Below are positions 43,340 through 52,209 of a stretch of 64,000 bases of DNA, piece after piece. Each line of letters begins with the position of its first letter. Within the stretch, counting starts at the first letter, position 1. The stretch spans positions 1 through 64,000 of the forward strand of contig CAVTEQ010000012.1 of the NCBI GenBank assembly GCA_963733935.1, in the 5' to 3' direction. The notes below the pieces were generated by a model. It searched no databases. It saw only the letters and a list, made by a program, of their open reading frames with translations, and had not been told where the DNA came from. The stretch comes from JAHFUA01 sp963733935 (GTDB lineage Bacteria; Acidobacteriota; Terriglobia; Terriglobales; Acidobacteriaceae). The translations under genes were made by a program, and so were the position numbers.

Positions 43340-46300
43340 GTGGCTGAACCCCTGACGCCAGACCAGGATCCCGTCGTTACGCGGTCCTACGCCCTCTACT
43401 ATCTGGTTGCGATTCTGCTGCTGGTGGGGTCGCTGTTCTGGGCGCTGTGGGACGAAGACTACGGTCAGCGCCCGTGGAAGAAGTATCAGGAAGAATTCCG
43501 GCAACGCTATAGCGCGTTCCTGAAAGGCGCGCGCTCGCAATCGGTGCAGTCGGAAAAAGACGTCGAGAGCGATGCCGAATACCGCAAGCTGGCCGACGAT
43601 GCCGATGCCGCCGACAAGCAAGCCGCGCCGGCGATGAAGCAGCTCAACGAGAAGCTGAAGGCAGTCTCGGCCAATCTGCTGGCGGTGCAGAACGTATTCA
43701 CGGATCGGCGCGCCTGGGTCAACGCCAAGGTCTACGAGATGGAGACCACCGACAGCGCCTCGAGCAAAGCGTCCAAGCAGCGTCAGCTCGATAAGTACAA
43801 GGCGGAGCAGTCCACGGTGAAGTTTCCTGACGGCAGCCGGAAGGACTTCAACTTCGACCAACTGGAAGAGGAATACAACCGCCTGCGCGAGGAGAAAGCC
43901 AAGCTGAACGCAGACCTCGGCGACTTGCTCAAGCCCGTCACTGAAGCCAGAACCAAGCGCGACGATTACCTGAAAGAGCATCTTGTCAGCCTGACCCCGG
44001 AACAGATTGCCGGTCTTCAGAAGAAGACGGCCGAGTGGGATTCGAAGATCGTGCAGATCAACGTGGCCTCGGCCAACATCGTGGACCGCTGCGAGTCCTG
44101 CCACATGGCCATCCGCGAGCCGGTCAAGCTGACGGCCGCGAGCATGTCGGTGAAGGGCAGCAAGCCCGATGAATACGCGCGGGCCCTCACTAGCCATCCC
44201 GACGAAGAGCTGTTGAAGATCCACGATCCCGAGAAGTTTGGCTGCTCTCCCTGCCACCAGGGTAATGGCCGCGCGACTACCAGCGTCGTCAAGGGACACG
44301 GCGATTACGAGCACTGGTTGTGGCCGCTGTTTCAGAAGCAGAATGTCGAAGCGGGCTGCCAGACTTGCCACGCCGCCGACATGATGCTGCACCTCACCAC
44401 CGGCAACGTGGGACAAGTGATCAGCGAGGGCAAGTTCCTCTTCCGCCAGCGCGGCTGCAACGGGTGCCATCGCTACGAAGGCTACGACCGCGAGCCCGAA
44501 GACCTGCTCAACGTCCAGCAGCAGATCAAGCAGAAGGAGGAAGAGCAGGCGGCCAATCTTCGCACCGCAGCCATGGTCACCAAGCAGGCGGACAACGCTT
44601 CCGACAACGCCACCGCCAATCGCCTGTACGCCGAGGCCGAAGCGCTGAAAGTGGCCAACAGCAGGATTGCCGGACAGATCGAGCAGCTCGACTTCCACTC
44701 GCGCGACCTGCTGCGCGACTGAGAAGAAGATCGGACCCGATCTGAAAGAAGTCCGCACCAAGCTCAACAAAAACTGGATCCCGGTGTGGCTGCACAAGCC
44801 CACCGACTTCCGGCCCACCACCAAGATGCCAAACTTCCGCCTCAACGACGAGCAGATCAAGGCGATCTCGGCGTATCTGTGGCAAACCGCGCTTACCGAC
44901 AAACTGCCCACCGCGCCCAAGGGCGATGCCGGCCGCGGCAAAGATTTGTTCGAGACGCGCGGCTGCATGGGCTGCCACTCCATCGGCGAAGGTTCGGAGA
45001 TGCAGGGCGGAGACTTCGCCGCCAACCTCACGCGCGTCGGCGAGAAGGTCAACTACGATTACCTCGTCCGCTGGATCAAGAATCCGCGCACGCGCACGCG
45101 TCCGTATTGTCCGTACGAAAAGAAGGACATCGGCCCCGAGGACTACGCCAAGCACAACCTGCCTTACCAGTTCGACTTCGAGCACTCGACGTGCCCCAAC
45201 GACGGCCACGAGCTGCAAGTCGAGCAGATGACCGTCATGCCCAGCCTGCGGCTGAGCGATGACGAAGTCGCGGACATTGCCAGCTATCTCATCACGCAGC
45301 GGCAGAAGGACCCGGCATCGTACGCCGAGGCATCGTTCATGGACGACCCGAAGCTGAGGGATGAAGGCAAGAAGTGGGTCCGGCACTTCGGCTGCGCGGG
45401 CTGCCACGAAATTTCGGGCTTCGAGGACGAAGGCCGCATCGGCACCGAGCTGACGGTAGAAGGTTCGAAGCCGCTCGAGCGCCTCGATTTCGCGCTGCAC
45501 ACCGAGAAAGCGCAGGAGGGCAAAGAAGTCATCACCGATAAGGATATTCAAGCACGCCTGCCCGAAGGCCCGGCGAAAACCGACTGGTACAACCACAAAG
45601 GTTTCTTCGAACACAAGCTGGCCATGCCCAACGTCTACGATCAGGGCATGATGAAGGCGGAGACCGAGAAGCTGCGCATGCCGGACCCGCACCTGGATAA
45701 GAATCAGATCCAGGAACTGGTCACCTTCCTGCTCGGCAGCCAGGAGACTTCCCTGCCCACCGCCTACCAGTACAAGCCGGAAGACTGGCGGCGCGACGTG
45801 CAGGACGGCTGGTGGGTGGTGCGCAAATACAATTGCGTCGGCTGCCACCAGTTCACGCCCGGCCAGCAAACGTCGTGGCAGAACGTGCGCCGCTTCCAGG
45901 ATCCCGACTGGAAGGAGCAGTTCCCGCCCAAGCTCCTGACCGAGGGCGCGCGCGTCGATCCGGAATGGCTGATGCGATTCCTGGCCAACCCGGCCATGAG
46001 CCAGAGCGACACGCACCGCAACGGCGTGCGGCCGTATTTGAAAATCCGCATGCCCACGTTCTTCTTCTCCGACGGCGAGCGCCGCAAGCTGGTGCGCTTC
46101 TTCCAGGCGCTGTCGCAACAGCCCATGCCGTACACGCCGGAGCGGCTGCCCGCGCTGACGGCGAAGGAAACCGACATGGCGCGCAGCCTGTTCAGCAGCA
46201 CGGCGGCGCCCTGCTTGAAGTGCCACGCCACCGGCGATGCCGGTCACGATAAGACCGCCACCGCGCCGAATTTCCTGCTGGCCAAGGAGCGCCTCAAGCC

Positions 46301-46586
46301 AGGCTGGACCGAGCGTTGGATCACCGATCCGCAGAGCATCAGCCCGGGAACGTCGATGCCATCAGGACTATTCCGCAAGGATGGCGATCACTACGTTTTC
46401 GCCGGGCCGACGCCGTCCTCTTTTGAAGGCTATGGCAAAGATCATCGCGAGTTGCTGGTGCGCTACATCTTCCAGCTCACACCGGACGAGCAGCGCCGTG
46501 TTTCCAGCCAGATAGGCCGCGCACCGGTCGGAAAAAAGTCGTCCAGCCGCAAGCCAGCAGGCTCGACTCCCGCAGGAGTACAATGA
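43340..46586 (+). CDS. Membrane-anchored octaheme cytochrome c of the bc-type complex, one frameshift
   Basis: About 1081 aa after removing one base near 44720 (length 3n+1). A single N-terminal helix (SYALYYLVAILLLVGSLFWALW) anchors it. Residues 50-235 are charged and coiled-coil-like. Eight CxxCH heme sites follow: CESCH near 250, CSPCH near 302, CQTCH near 340, CNGCH near 373, then CMGCH, CAGCH, CVGCH and CLKCH in the second part, which resembles several fused monoheme cytochrome c domains. The frame break lies between DFHSRDLLR and EKKIGPDLKEV. It replaces cytochrome c1 beside Rieske and split cytochrome b and could wire electrons to an oxidase or extracellular acceptor. GTG start with a GGAGGA site. 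Confidence 0.88.
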
Positions 46587-46629
46587 CGAGTTTGTCCGAA
46601 AGCTCTGAACCCTATCGTGCGAGGACTAT

Positions 46630-47426
46630 ATGAATAAAAAGGTGTATGTTGCGTCGCTGCTGGTGCTTGGACTGATTTTCGTCGCCGGCTGCGGCAAGAA
46701 AGAACCTCCGCAGGAGCAAGCAAGCTCGAAACAGGAAGCACAACAGGCCGCTCCCAGCGGCAAGATCGATCCGGCCACCGTGGCCACCGTTTCCGGAGTG
46801 GTGAAGTTCGACGGCGCCGTCCCCAAACCCGTCAAAATCGACATGAGCCAGGATCCGGCGTGCAAGGGAAATAACGAGACTGAAACCGTCGAAGTGCATG
46901 ACGGCGACCTGGAAAATGTCTTCGTTTATGTCAAAGACGGGCTGAGCAACTACAGCTTTGATGTCCCCAAGACTCCGGTCAAGCTGGACCAGCAGGGCTG
47001 TCGCTATCACCCGCATGTGCTGGGCGTCATGGCGGGGCAGACAGTCGAGATCATCAACAGTGACAACACTACCCACAACATCCATCCTGCGCCCAAAGAT
47101 AACCGCGAGTGGAACGAATCGCAGCCTCCCAAGGCTGCGCCGCTCGATAAAGACTTTGCTCGTCAGGAAGTGCTGATCCCGGTGAAGTGCAATCAGCATC
47201 CGTGGATGAAGATGTACATCGGCGTGGTGAAGAATCCGTTCTTCGCGGTCACCGGCAAGGACGGGAAATACGAGCTGAAGGGACTGCCGCCGGGAACGTA
47301 CACGATTGCTGCCGTTCAGGAAAAGTATGGCGAGCAGTTGACCAGACCGTCACCGTCGGCCCGAAGGAGAGCAAGACCCAGGACTTCACCTTCAAGGCTG
47401 GAATGAGCCCAGCCGGCGGGCAGTAA
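46630..47426 (+). CDS. Cupredoxin-like lipoprotein, one frameshift near the C-terminus
   Basis: About 265 aa with one base restored near 47338. Lipoprotein signal MNKKVYVASLLVLGLIFVAGC with the lipobox Cys at 21. After a Gln-rich linker comes a beta-rich domain with VEIINSDNTTHNIHP and VLIPVKCNQHPWMKMYIGV: His, Cys, His and Met in the order used by type 1 copper sites. The end (GKYELKGLPPGTYTIAAVQE ... QTVTVGPKESKTQDFTFKAG) is a carboxypeptidase-regulatory-like fold. Likely a periplasmic copper electron carrier tied to the octaheme cytochrome gene 43 bp upstream; copper binding is inferred. Confidence 0.8.
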
Positions 47427-47439
47427 GCAAAAGTGGGTG

Positions 47440-47472
47440 CCCCACCCTTGGCTGGTTTTGCCAAGGGTGGGT
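47440..47472 (+). repeat. CCCCACCC-family hairpin without T run
   Basis: ccccacccttggctggttttgccaagggtggg, preceded by GGGTG as in the terminators at 3501 and 6952. No T run follows, so termination is doubtful; it may mark a processing point inside the respiratory block. Confidence 0.6.
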
Positions 47473-47488
47473 CCTGCGCATCCGCCCA

Positions 47489-47535
47489 GCGAGGGCGGGA
47501 CGCCCTCGCGACAGCCGGCCAGAGGCCGGCGCTAC
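47489..47535. repeat. GCGCTAC-type GC hairpin repeat
   Basis: gcgagggcgggacgccctcgc then gccggccagaggccggc and gctac. Same family as 30000, 42311, 52138 and 55199. Confidence 0.75.
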
Positions 47536-47653
47536 TTTTTGATACACTGTGCGGGATGTGGGTGGGGTTGTGTCCTGCGATCCGCTTCAAAATCTTCATC
47601 GCAGGCCACAACGGCGCAATCAATTACATGAGTCTGATCCCAGGGAGCGATTT

Positions 47654-48592
47654 CTGAACTCGAAGGCTACCCCTTACAACCGGGCGCATCACCGCTTCAT
47701 CAGCGTGCTGGCCTGCGGCACGCTGCTGCTGATCGTCGCGGGTGCGCTGGTCACCAGCAACGACGCCGGCTTGGCCGTGCCCGACTGGCCCACCACGTTT
47801 GGCTCGCTCTACCGCATTCCGCCCATGACCGGCGGAGTGAAGTTCGAGCATGGGCATCGCATGGTGGCGGAGATGATCGGCTTTCTGACCATCATCCTGG
47901 CGATCTGGACGTGGCGCGCCGACCCCCGCTCGTGGATGCGTAAGCTCGGTGTTGTCGCGCTGGGCACGGTCATCGCGCAGGGTGTGCTGGGCGGGATCAC
48001 GGTGCTGTTTTACTTGCCGCCGGCGGTTTCCACCGCCCATGCCACGCTGGCCCAGACTTTCTTCTGCCTGGTGGTAACCATGGCATTGGTCACCGGACGT
48101 GAGTGGACAACCGAGCCGCCGATGCCGGTAGTCGATCGTCGTCGTCCTTCACTCCGCACGCTCGCTACGTTGTCTGTCGGCGCGGTGTATTTGCAGCTCA
48201 TTCTGGGCGCGGCGTTCCGGCACTCCGGAATCAAGCTGCTGCCGCACCTGATCAGCGCCGTGGTGGTTACCGTTTTATTGCTGTGGACGATCACCCGTGT
48301 GCTGGCGGATCGCTCGGCCGTGCCGCAATTGCAGCGGCCGGCGCGCGTCCTGCTGGCTTTGCTGCTGATCCAGCTTGCACTGGGCTTCAGCGCCTACCTC
48401 ACACGGGTCGCGTGGGGCAAGGATCTGGCGCAACCCATGCTGAGTATGGTAACCGCAACCGTAGCGCACGTCGCTGTAGGCGCCGTCGTGCTGGCGACCT
48501 CCGTCGTGCTGGCACTCCAGGCGTACCGGCATACTTCGCCGCAAGCTGAGGCGGTGATCGCGCATCCGGCGCAGACCAGGGTGGTGGCGTGA
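47654..48592 (+). CDS. ctaA: Heme A synthase (CtaA/Cox15)
   Basis: About 312 aa with eight membrane helices. Oxidises heme O to heme A. LVTSNDAGLAVPDWPTTFG near the N-terminus, FEHGHRMVAEMIGFL, STAHATLAQTFFCLVV, LPHLISAVVVTVLLLW and ATVAHVAVGAVVLA carry the paired histidines. The start is uncertain: no ATG lies in frame near the conserved beginning; a CTG at 47654 has a GGGAG nine bases ahead, while a GTG at 47549 would add 35 unlikely residues. Its stop overlaps the ctaB GTG. Confidence 0.88.
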   Translation: MNSKATPYNRAHHRFISVLACGTLLLIVAGALVTSNDAGLAVPDWPTTFGSLYRIPPMTGGVKFEHGHRMVAEMIGFLTIILAIWTWRADPRSWMRKLGVVALGTVIAQGVLGGITVLFYLPPAVSTAHATLAQTFFCLVVTMALVTGREWTTEPPMPVVDRRRPSLRTLATLSVGAVYLQLILGAAFRHSGIKLLPHLISAVVVTVLLLWTITRVLADRSAVPQLQRPARVLLALLLIQLALGFSAYLTRVAWGKDLAQPMLSMVTATVAHVAVGAVVLATSVVLALQAYRHTSPQAEAVIAHPAQTRVVA

Positions 48593-49521
48593 GCACCGCT
48601 ACGCAGCCGTTCATCGTTCCACGCAGTGGCGCGCTGGCGCTGGCTCAGGATTATGCCGAACTCTTCAAGCTGCGCGTCACCTCGCTCATCGTGATGACCG
48701 CCTGGTGCGGCTACTATCTGGGCTCGGTGAAGAGCGGCGTCTCTTCCCTGCAATGGGGCCTGCTGCACGCTCTGCTGGGGATCGGACTGGTTTCGGGCGG
48801 GACAGCGGCCTTCAACGAGATCATCGAACGCCGCGAAGATGCGCTCATGCGGCGCACGCAGCATCGTCCACTGCCTGCGAACCGCCTGGGACTGGGTCAC
48901 GCGGTGCTGGTGGCATCGCTGGCGACCGTCGGCGGCGTGGCTTATCTCTACTACTTGGCCAATCCCGGAACCGCGTTGCTGGCACTGGCCACCGCGGTCG
49001 CCTATCTCGGACTTTACACGCCGCTGAAGAAGATGTCGCCGCTCTGCACATTTGTCGGCGCATTTCCGGGAGCGATGCCCGGCGTGCTGGGTTGGACCGC
49101 GGCTCGCGGCCGGCTGGAAGTGGAAGCCCTGATTTTGTTCGCTATCGTCTTCTTCTGGCAGTTTCCACACTTCCATTCCATCGCCTGGCTCTACCGCGAA
49201 GATTACGAAAACGCCGAGATCCGTATGCTGCCGGTCGTCGACTCCGACGGTAAGTCGACCATCCGCGCGATTCTGTTTTATCTCGTGGCGCTGATTCCAG
49301 TGAGCCTGGCGCCGACGTTGTTGCACATGGCGGGCTGGGTATACTTCGCGGGAGCGCTGACGCTCGGTCTGGCGTTCCTCGCCATCGGCGTGCGGCTGGC
49401 GAGCCTGAAGATGCCGCCGGGAAAGCCGCGATCCAAGCAGAGAGCGCGCCAGGTACTGATCGCCAGCGTCTTCTACCTGCCGCTACTCTTCGCACTGATG
49501 ATGCTCAATGCCGTTGCCTGA
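48589..49521 (+). CDS. ctaB: Protoheme IX farnesyltransferase (heme O synthase)
   Basis: 310 aa UbiA-superfamily membrane protein. LFKLRVTSLIVMTAWCGYYL, then GGTAAFNEIIERREDALMRRTQHRPLP, KKMSPLCTFVGAFPGAMPGVLGW, and WQFPHFHSIAWLYREDYENAEIRMLPVVD. The first prenyl-diphosphate motif reads N-E-I-I-E-R-R-E-D where most enzymes have Asp at the first two acidic positions; Glu should still hold magnesium. GTG start overlapping ctaA by four bases. Together with ctaA it provides heme O/A for a terminal oxidase not in the window. Confidence 0.92.
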   Translation: MSTATQPFIVPRSGALALAQDYAELFKLRVTSLIVMTAWCGYYLGSVKSGVSSLQWGLLHALLGIGLVSGGTAAFNEIIERREDALMRRTQHRPLPANRLGLGHAVLVASLATVGGVAYLYYLANPGTALLALATAVAYLGLYTPLKKMSPLCTFVGAFPGAMPGVLGWTAARGRLEVEALILFAIVFFWQFPHFHSIAWLYREDYENAEIRMLPVVDSDGKSTIRAILFYLVALIPVSLAPTLLHMAGWVYFAGALTLGLAFLAIGVRLASLKMPPGKPRSKQRARQVLIASVFYLPLLFALMMLNAVA

Positions 49522-50503
49522 CGTGGAAGCCGTTCCCGCCTCCCAGGAGCAGCGAACCGAATCCCCAGTGATCCGGATCGAGCGCCTCGGCCACCGCTAT
49601 GACCAGCGGCAGGCGCTGAATGATGTTTCCTTCGACGTGCACTCGGCCGAAATCTTCGGCCTGCTCGGCCCCAACGGCAGCGGCAAGACCACGTTGTTCC
49701 GCATCCTCTCCACGCTGATGTTACCCACGCAGGGCCGCGCGCTCATTCTGGACCACGATGCCGCCCGCGAGCCCAATCAGGTCCGCCGCGAGATCGGCGT
49801 GGTCTTCCAGGCTGCCAGCGTGGACGCCAAGCTCACGGTCGCTGAGAACCTGCGCCACCAGGGCCATCTCTACGGCCTGAGCGGCCACGCGCTGAAGCAA
49901 CGCATGGCGGAGATGCTGGGACGCGTGGGCTTGGCAGACCGCGCCCGCGATCGCGTCGAGACCCTTTCCGGCGGGCAGCAGCGCCGCGTCGAACTGGCCA
50001 AGGGGCTGTTGCATCATCCCTCCGTCTTGCTGCTCGACGAGCCTTCGACCGGGCTTGATCCCGGCGCGCGCCGCGATCTGTGGCTTTACTTGAAGACGTT
50101 GCGCGACCAGGAGCGCGTAACCGTGGTCGTCACCACGCATCTGATGGAGGAAGCTGAACACTGCGACCGGCTGGCTATTTTGAACGAGGGCAAGCTGGTC
50201 GCGCTGGGGACTCCGGCGGAGCTGAAGCGCCAGATCGGCGGCGAAGTGATCGTGATGGAAGCGCGCGATCCGCAGTCGTTGGCGCAGCGGATCGAGAAGC
50301 GTTTCGGCGGCCCCTGCGCCGTGATCGATGGCAAGGTGCGCCTGGAGCGCGAACACGGGCATCGCTTTGTCACCGACGTGGTCGAGGCGTTCCCGGGAGA
50401 GATCGAATCGATTTCCGTCAGCAAGCCGACGCTGGAGGATGTTTTCATCGACCGCACCGGCCACCGTTTTTGGACTGAGGCCGACAAGGACGCAACGGCA
50501 TAA
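49508..50503 (+). CDS. ABC transporter ATP-binding protein
   Basis: 331 aa. Walker A GLLGPNGSGKTTLFRIL near residue 57, Q-loop GVVFQAASVDAKLT, signature TLSGGQQRRVELAKGL, Walker B VLLLDEPSTGLDPGARRD and H-loop VTTHLMEEAEHC. The C-terminal 100 residues follow the DrrA/CcmA type of exporter subunit. Overlaps the ctaB stop by 14 bases and precedes its permease by two, so it belongs to the heme/oxidase assembly operon; heme or copper export is speculative. Confidence 0.93.
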   Translation: MPLPDVEAVPASQEQRTESPVIRIERLGHRYDQRQALNDVSFDVHSAEIFGLLGPNGSGKTTLFRILSTLMLPTQGRALILDHDAAREPNQVRREIGVVFQAASVDAKLTVAENLRHQGHLYGLSGHALKQRMAEMLGRVGLADRARDRVETLSGGQQRRVELAKGLLHHPSVLLLDEPSTGLDPGARRDLWLYLKTLRDQERVTVVVTTHLMEEAEHCDRLAILNEGKLVALGTPAELKRQIGGEVIVMEARDPQSLAQRIEKRFGGPCAVIDGKVRLEREHGHRFVTDVVEAFPGEIESISVSKPTLEDVFIDRTGHRFWTEADKDATA

Positions 50504-50505
50504 TA

Positions 50506-51339
50506 ATGGCGCAAACAGTAGCTATCGGAACAATCACGCAACGCCCCGCCATCCGCAGTCATACCTGGCTCGCCGTGGCGTCGCTGTGGTGGCGCGAGTT
50601 GGTGCGCTTCTACCGCCAGCGCAGCCGGGTCGCGGGCGTCATCCTCTCGCCGCTGGTGTTCTGGCTGGTGATCGGCTCGGGCTTCGGAACCTCCTTCCGC
50701 TCCGGATCGGGCGCCAGCGGACAGAGCTACCTGGAATACATTTATCCCGGCGCGCTCATCATGATCGTGTTGTTCACCTCGATCTTCACCATGATGTCGG
50801 TGATCGAAGATCGTAAGGAAGGATTCCTGCTTTCAGTGCTGGTGGCGCCCATCAGCCGCTCGGCCATCGTGTTGGCCAAGGTTCTGGGCGGAACCACGCT
50901 GTCGGCGCTCCAGGGGTTGATCTTTCTCGTGTTCGCGCCCGCAGTGGGCGTGCACTTCGGATTGGCACAGTTTGGCCTCATCGTCCTGATCACGTTCCTG
51001 GTCTCGTTCTGCCTTACGGCGCTGGGCTTCGCGGTAGCGTGGCAGATGGATTCGGCGCAGGGCTTTCACGCGGTGGTGAACCTGTTTCTGATCCCGCTCT
51101 GGCTGCTCTCGGGCGCGCTGTTTCCGATCGCGGGCGCGTCGGGATGGATACGCGTGCTGATGCGGGTCAACCCGCTGACATACGGCCTGGAAGCGCTGCG
51201 TGCCGCGCTATTTCCAGAGATGGCCAGCCCGCAGTTCCCGCTTGGGTCATCGATCGTGGTGCTAGCGGTGTTTTCGGCGGTGGTATTTGCCGTGGCCTTT
51301 CTGCTGGCGAACCGCCGCAGCACGAAGCCGGCGGCGTGA
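50506..51339 (+). CDS. ABC-2 type transporter permease
   Basis: 277 aa with six hydrophobic segments: VAGVILSPLVFWLVIGSGFG, ALIMIVLFTSIFTMMSVIEDRKEGFLLSVLVAPISRSA, GTTLSALQGLIFLVFAPA, IVLITFLVSFCLTALGFAVAW, VVNLFLIPLWLLSGALFPIAG and a last helix. EDRKEGFLLSVLVAPIS is the coupling-type ABC-2 signature. Pairs with the ATPase just upstream. Confidence 0.9.
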   Translation: MAQTVAIGTITQRPAIRSHTWLAVASLWWRELVRFYRQRSRVAGVILSPLVFWLVIGSGFGTSFRSGSGASGQSYLEYIYPGALIMIVLFTSIFTMMSVIEDRKEGFLLSVLVAPISRSAIVLAKVLGGTTLSALQGLIFLVFAPAVGVHFGLAQFGLIVLITFLVSFCLTALGFAVAWQMDSAQGFHAVVNLFLIPLWLLSGALFPIAGASGWIRVLMRVNPLTYGLEALRAALFPEMASPQFPLGSSIVVLAVFSAVVFAVAFLLANRRSTKPAA

Positions 51340-51415
51340 GTACCGAGTACCGAGTTTCGAGTACCGAGTTCGCAATTCGGGTTTACTCGGTACTCGGTAC
51401 TCGCAACTCGGTACT
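51338..51415. repeat. Inverted repeat, GAGTACCGAGTACC words
   Basis: Left arm gagtaccgagtaccgagttt, right arm actcggtactcggtactcgc and onward to ggtact. Arms are runs of GAGTACC. It starts on the permease stop codon and ends 9 bp before the DUF420 ATG. Confidence 0.85.
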
Positions 51416-51423
51416 GTTTTCAA

Positions 51424-51870
51424 ATGACTGACTACTCCATCTTCCCGATCATCAACGCCACTCTCAACGGCACCAGCGCCGTGCTGATCGCGACCGGCCG
51501 CGTGCTCATCGGACGCGGGCACGTGGCAGCCCACCGCGCATTCATGATCGCGGCCGTCGTCTGCTCGAGCGCATTTCTGGTTTCATATATTTGGTATCAC
51601 GCGCACGTGGGTAGCGTCCGCTTCCAAGGACAGGGCATGGTGCGGCCAGTGTATTTCGCCATCCTGATCTCGCACACGCTGCTTGCGGCGGTAGTGGTGC
51701 CGCTGGTGATCGTCACGCTGGTGCGCGCGCTGCGCGCTCGCTTTGACCGCCACCGTGCCATCGCGCGCTGGACGTATCCGATCTGGCTCTACGTTTCGGT
51801 CACAGGGGTCGTGATCTACGTGATGCTGTATCACTTGTACGCGGCGCCGAAGGTAGTCGCGGGGTTCTGA
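51424..51870 (+). CDS. DUF420 membrane protein (oxidase assembly, CtaM-like)
   Basis: 148 aa, four membrane helices. IFPIINATLNGTSAVLIATG, AHRAFMIAAVVCSSAFLVSYIWYHAHVGS, VYFAILISHTLLAAVVVPLVI and HRAIARWTYPIWLYVSVTGVVIYVMLYH give the conserved His-rich layout of DUF420. Members near ctaA/ctaB are needed for heme-copper oxidase maturation in some bacteria. Stop and next start share one base (TGATG). Confidence 0.85.
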   Translation: MTDYSIFPIINATLNGTSAVLIATGRVLIGRGHVAAHRAFMIAAVVCSSAFLVSYIWYHAHVGSVRFQGQGMVRPVYFAILISHTLLAAVVVPLVIVTLVRALRARFDRHRAIARWTYPIWLYVSVTGVVIYVMLYHLYAAPKVVAGF

Positions 51871-52136
51871 TGCCGAATGTCCGTTTGAAAATCGACGTGG
51901 GCGGCACGGTGGGCGATGACGCCTGGCGCAAGATCCGCCAGTTCGATGAAATCCAGAGCGCTGCTTTCGGTCCGGAATACGGGACGAGCGGCGAGTGCAA
52001 GCACCCGCCCAGCGCACCGCACGCCAAGGGAGAATGGCGCGGAGCGCTGATCAAGGTCCGCGACCCGCTGCTGGCGCAGTATGCCATGTCGCACTACCTG
52101 GAGCAGGAAGGCGTGCTCGATGCGGATGTGGAGTAA
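51870..52136 (+). CDS. Unrecognised 88-aa soluble protein
   Basis: Begins one base inside the DUF420 stop, so it is translationally coupled. The sequence has a beta-like start (MPNVRLKIDVGGTVG), two short charged helices and a Cys/His/Pro segment GECKHPPSAPHAKGEW that could bind a metal or heme edge; it ends YLEQEGVLDADVE. No family recognised. Context suggests a small accessory factor of the respiratory block. Confidence 0.65.
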   Translation: MPNVRLKIDVGGTVGDDAWRKIRQFDEIQSAAFGPEYGTSGECKHPPSAPHAKGEWRGALIKVRDPLLAQYAMSHYLEQEGVLDADVE

Positions 52137-52137
52137 C

Positions 52138-52205
52138 GCCGGCCTCCAGCCGGCCCCGGCGTGGGCGGGACGCCCACGTGACCGCCGCCGGGACGGCGGC
52201 GCTAC
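52138..52205. repeat. GCGCTAC-type GC hairpin repeat
   Basis: Hairpins gccggcctccagccggc and gtgggcgggacgcccac, then gccgccgggacggcggc and gctac. Ends 5 bp before the ATG of the HEAT/lipoyl-like protein gene. Confidence 0.75.
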
Positions 52206-52209
52206 ATAA

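Noticed and set aside
44690..44730. Programmed frameshift in the octaheme cytochrome
   Set aside because: No slippery heptamer or clear downstream stimulator was seen, and many neighbours have similar isolated indels, so a sequence error is simpler.
41792..45052. Long minus-strand open frame (1086 codons) opposite the cytochrome genes
   Set aside because: Shadow of cytochrome b and octaheme cytochrome genes; no recognisable domain and it spans several real genes.
47549..47653. N-terminal extension of CtaA from the GTG at 47549
   Set aside because: The 35 added residues are hydrophilic and derive from leader and repeat-adjacent DNA; CtaA proteins start just before the first membrane helix.
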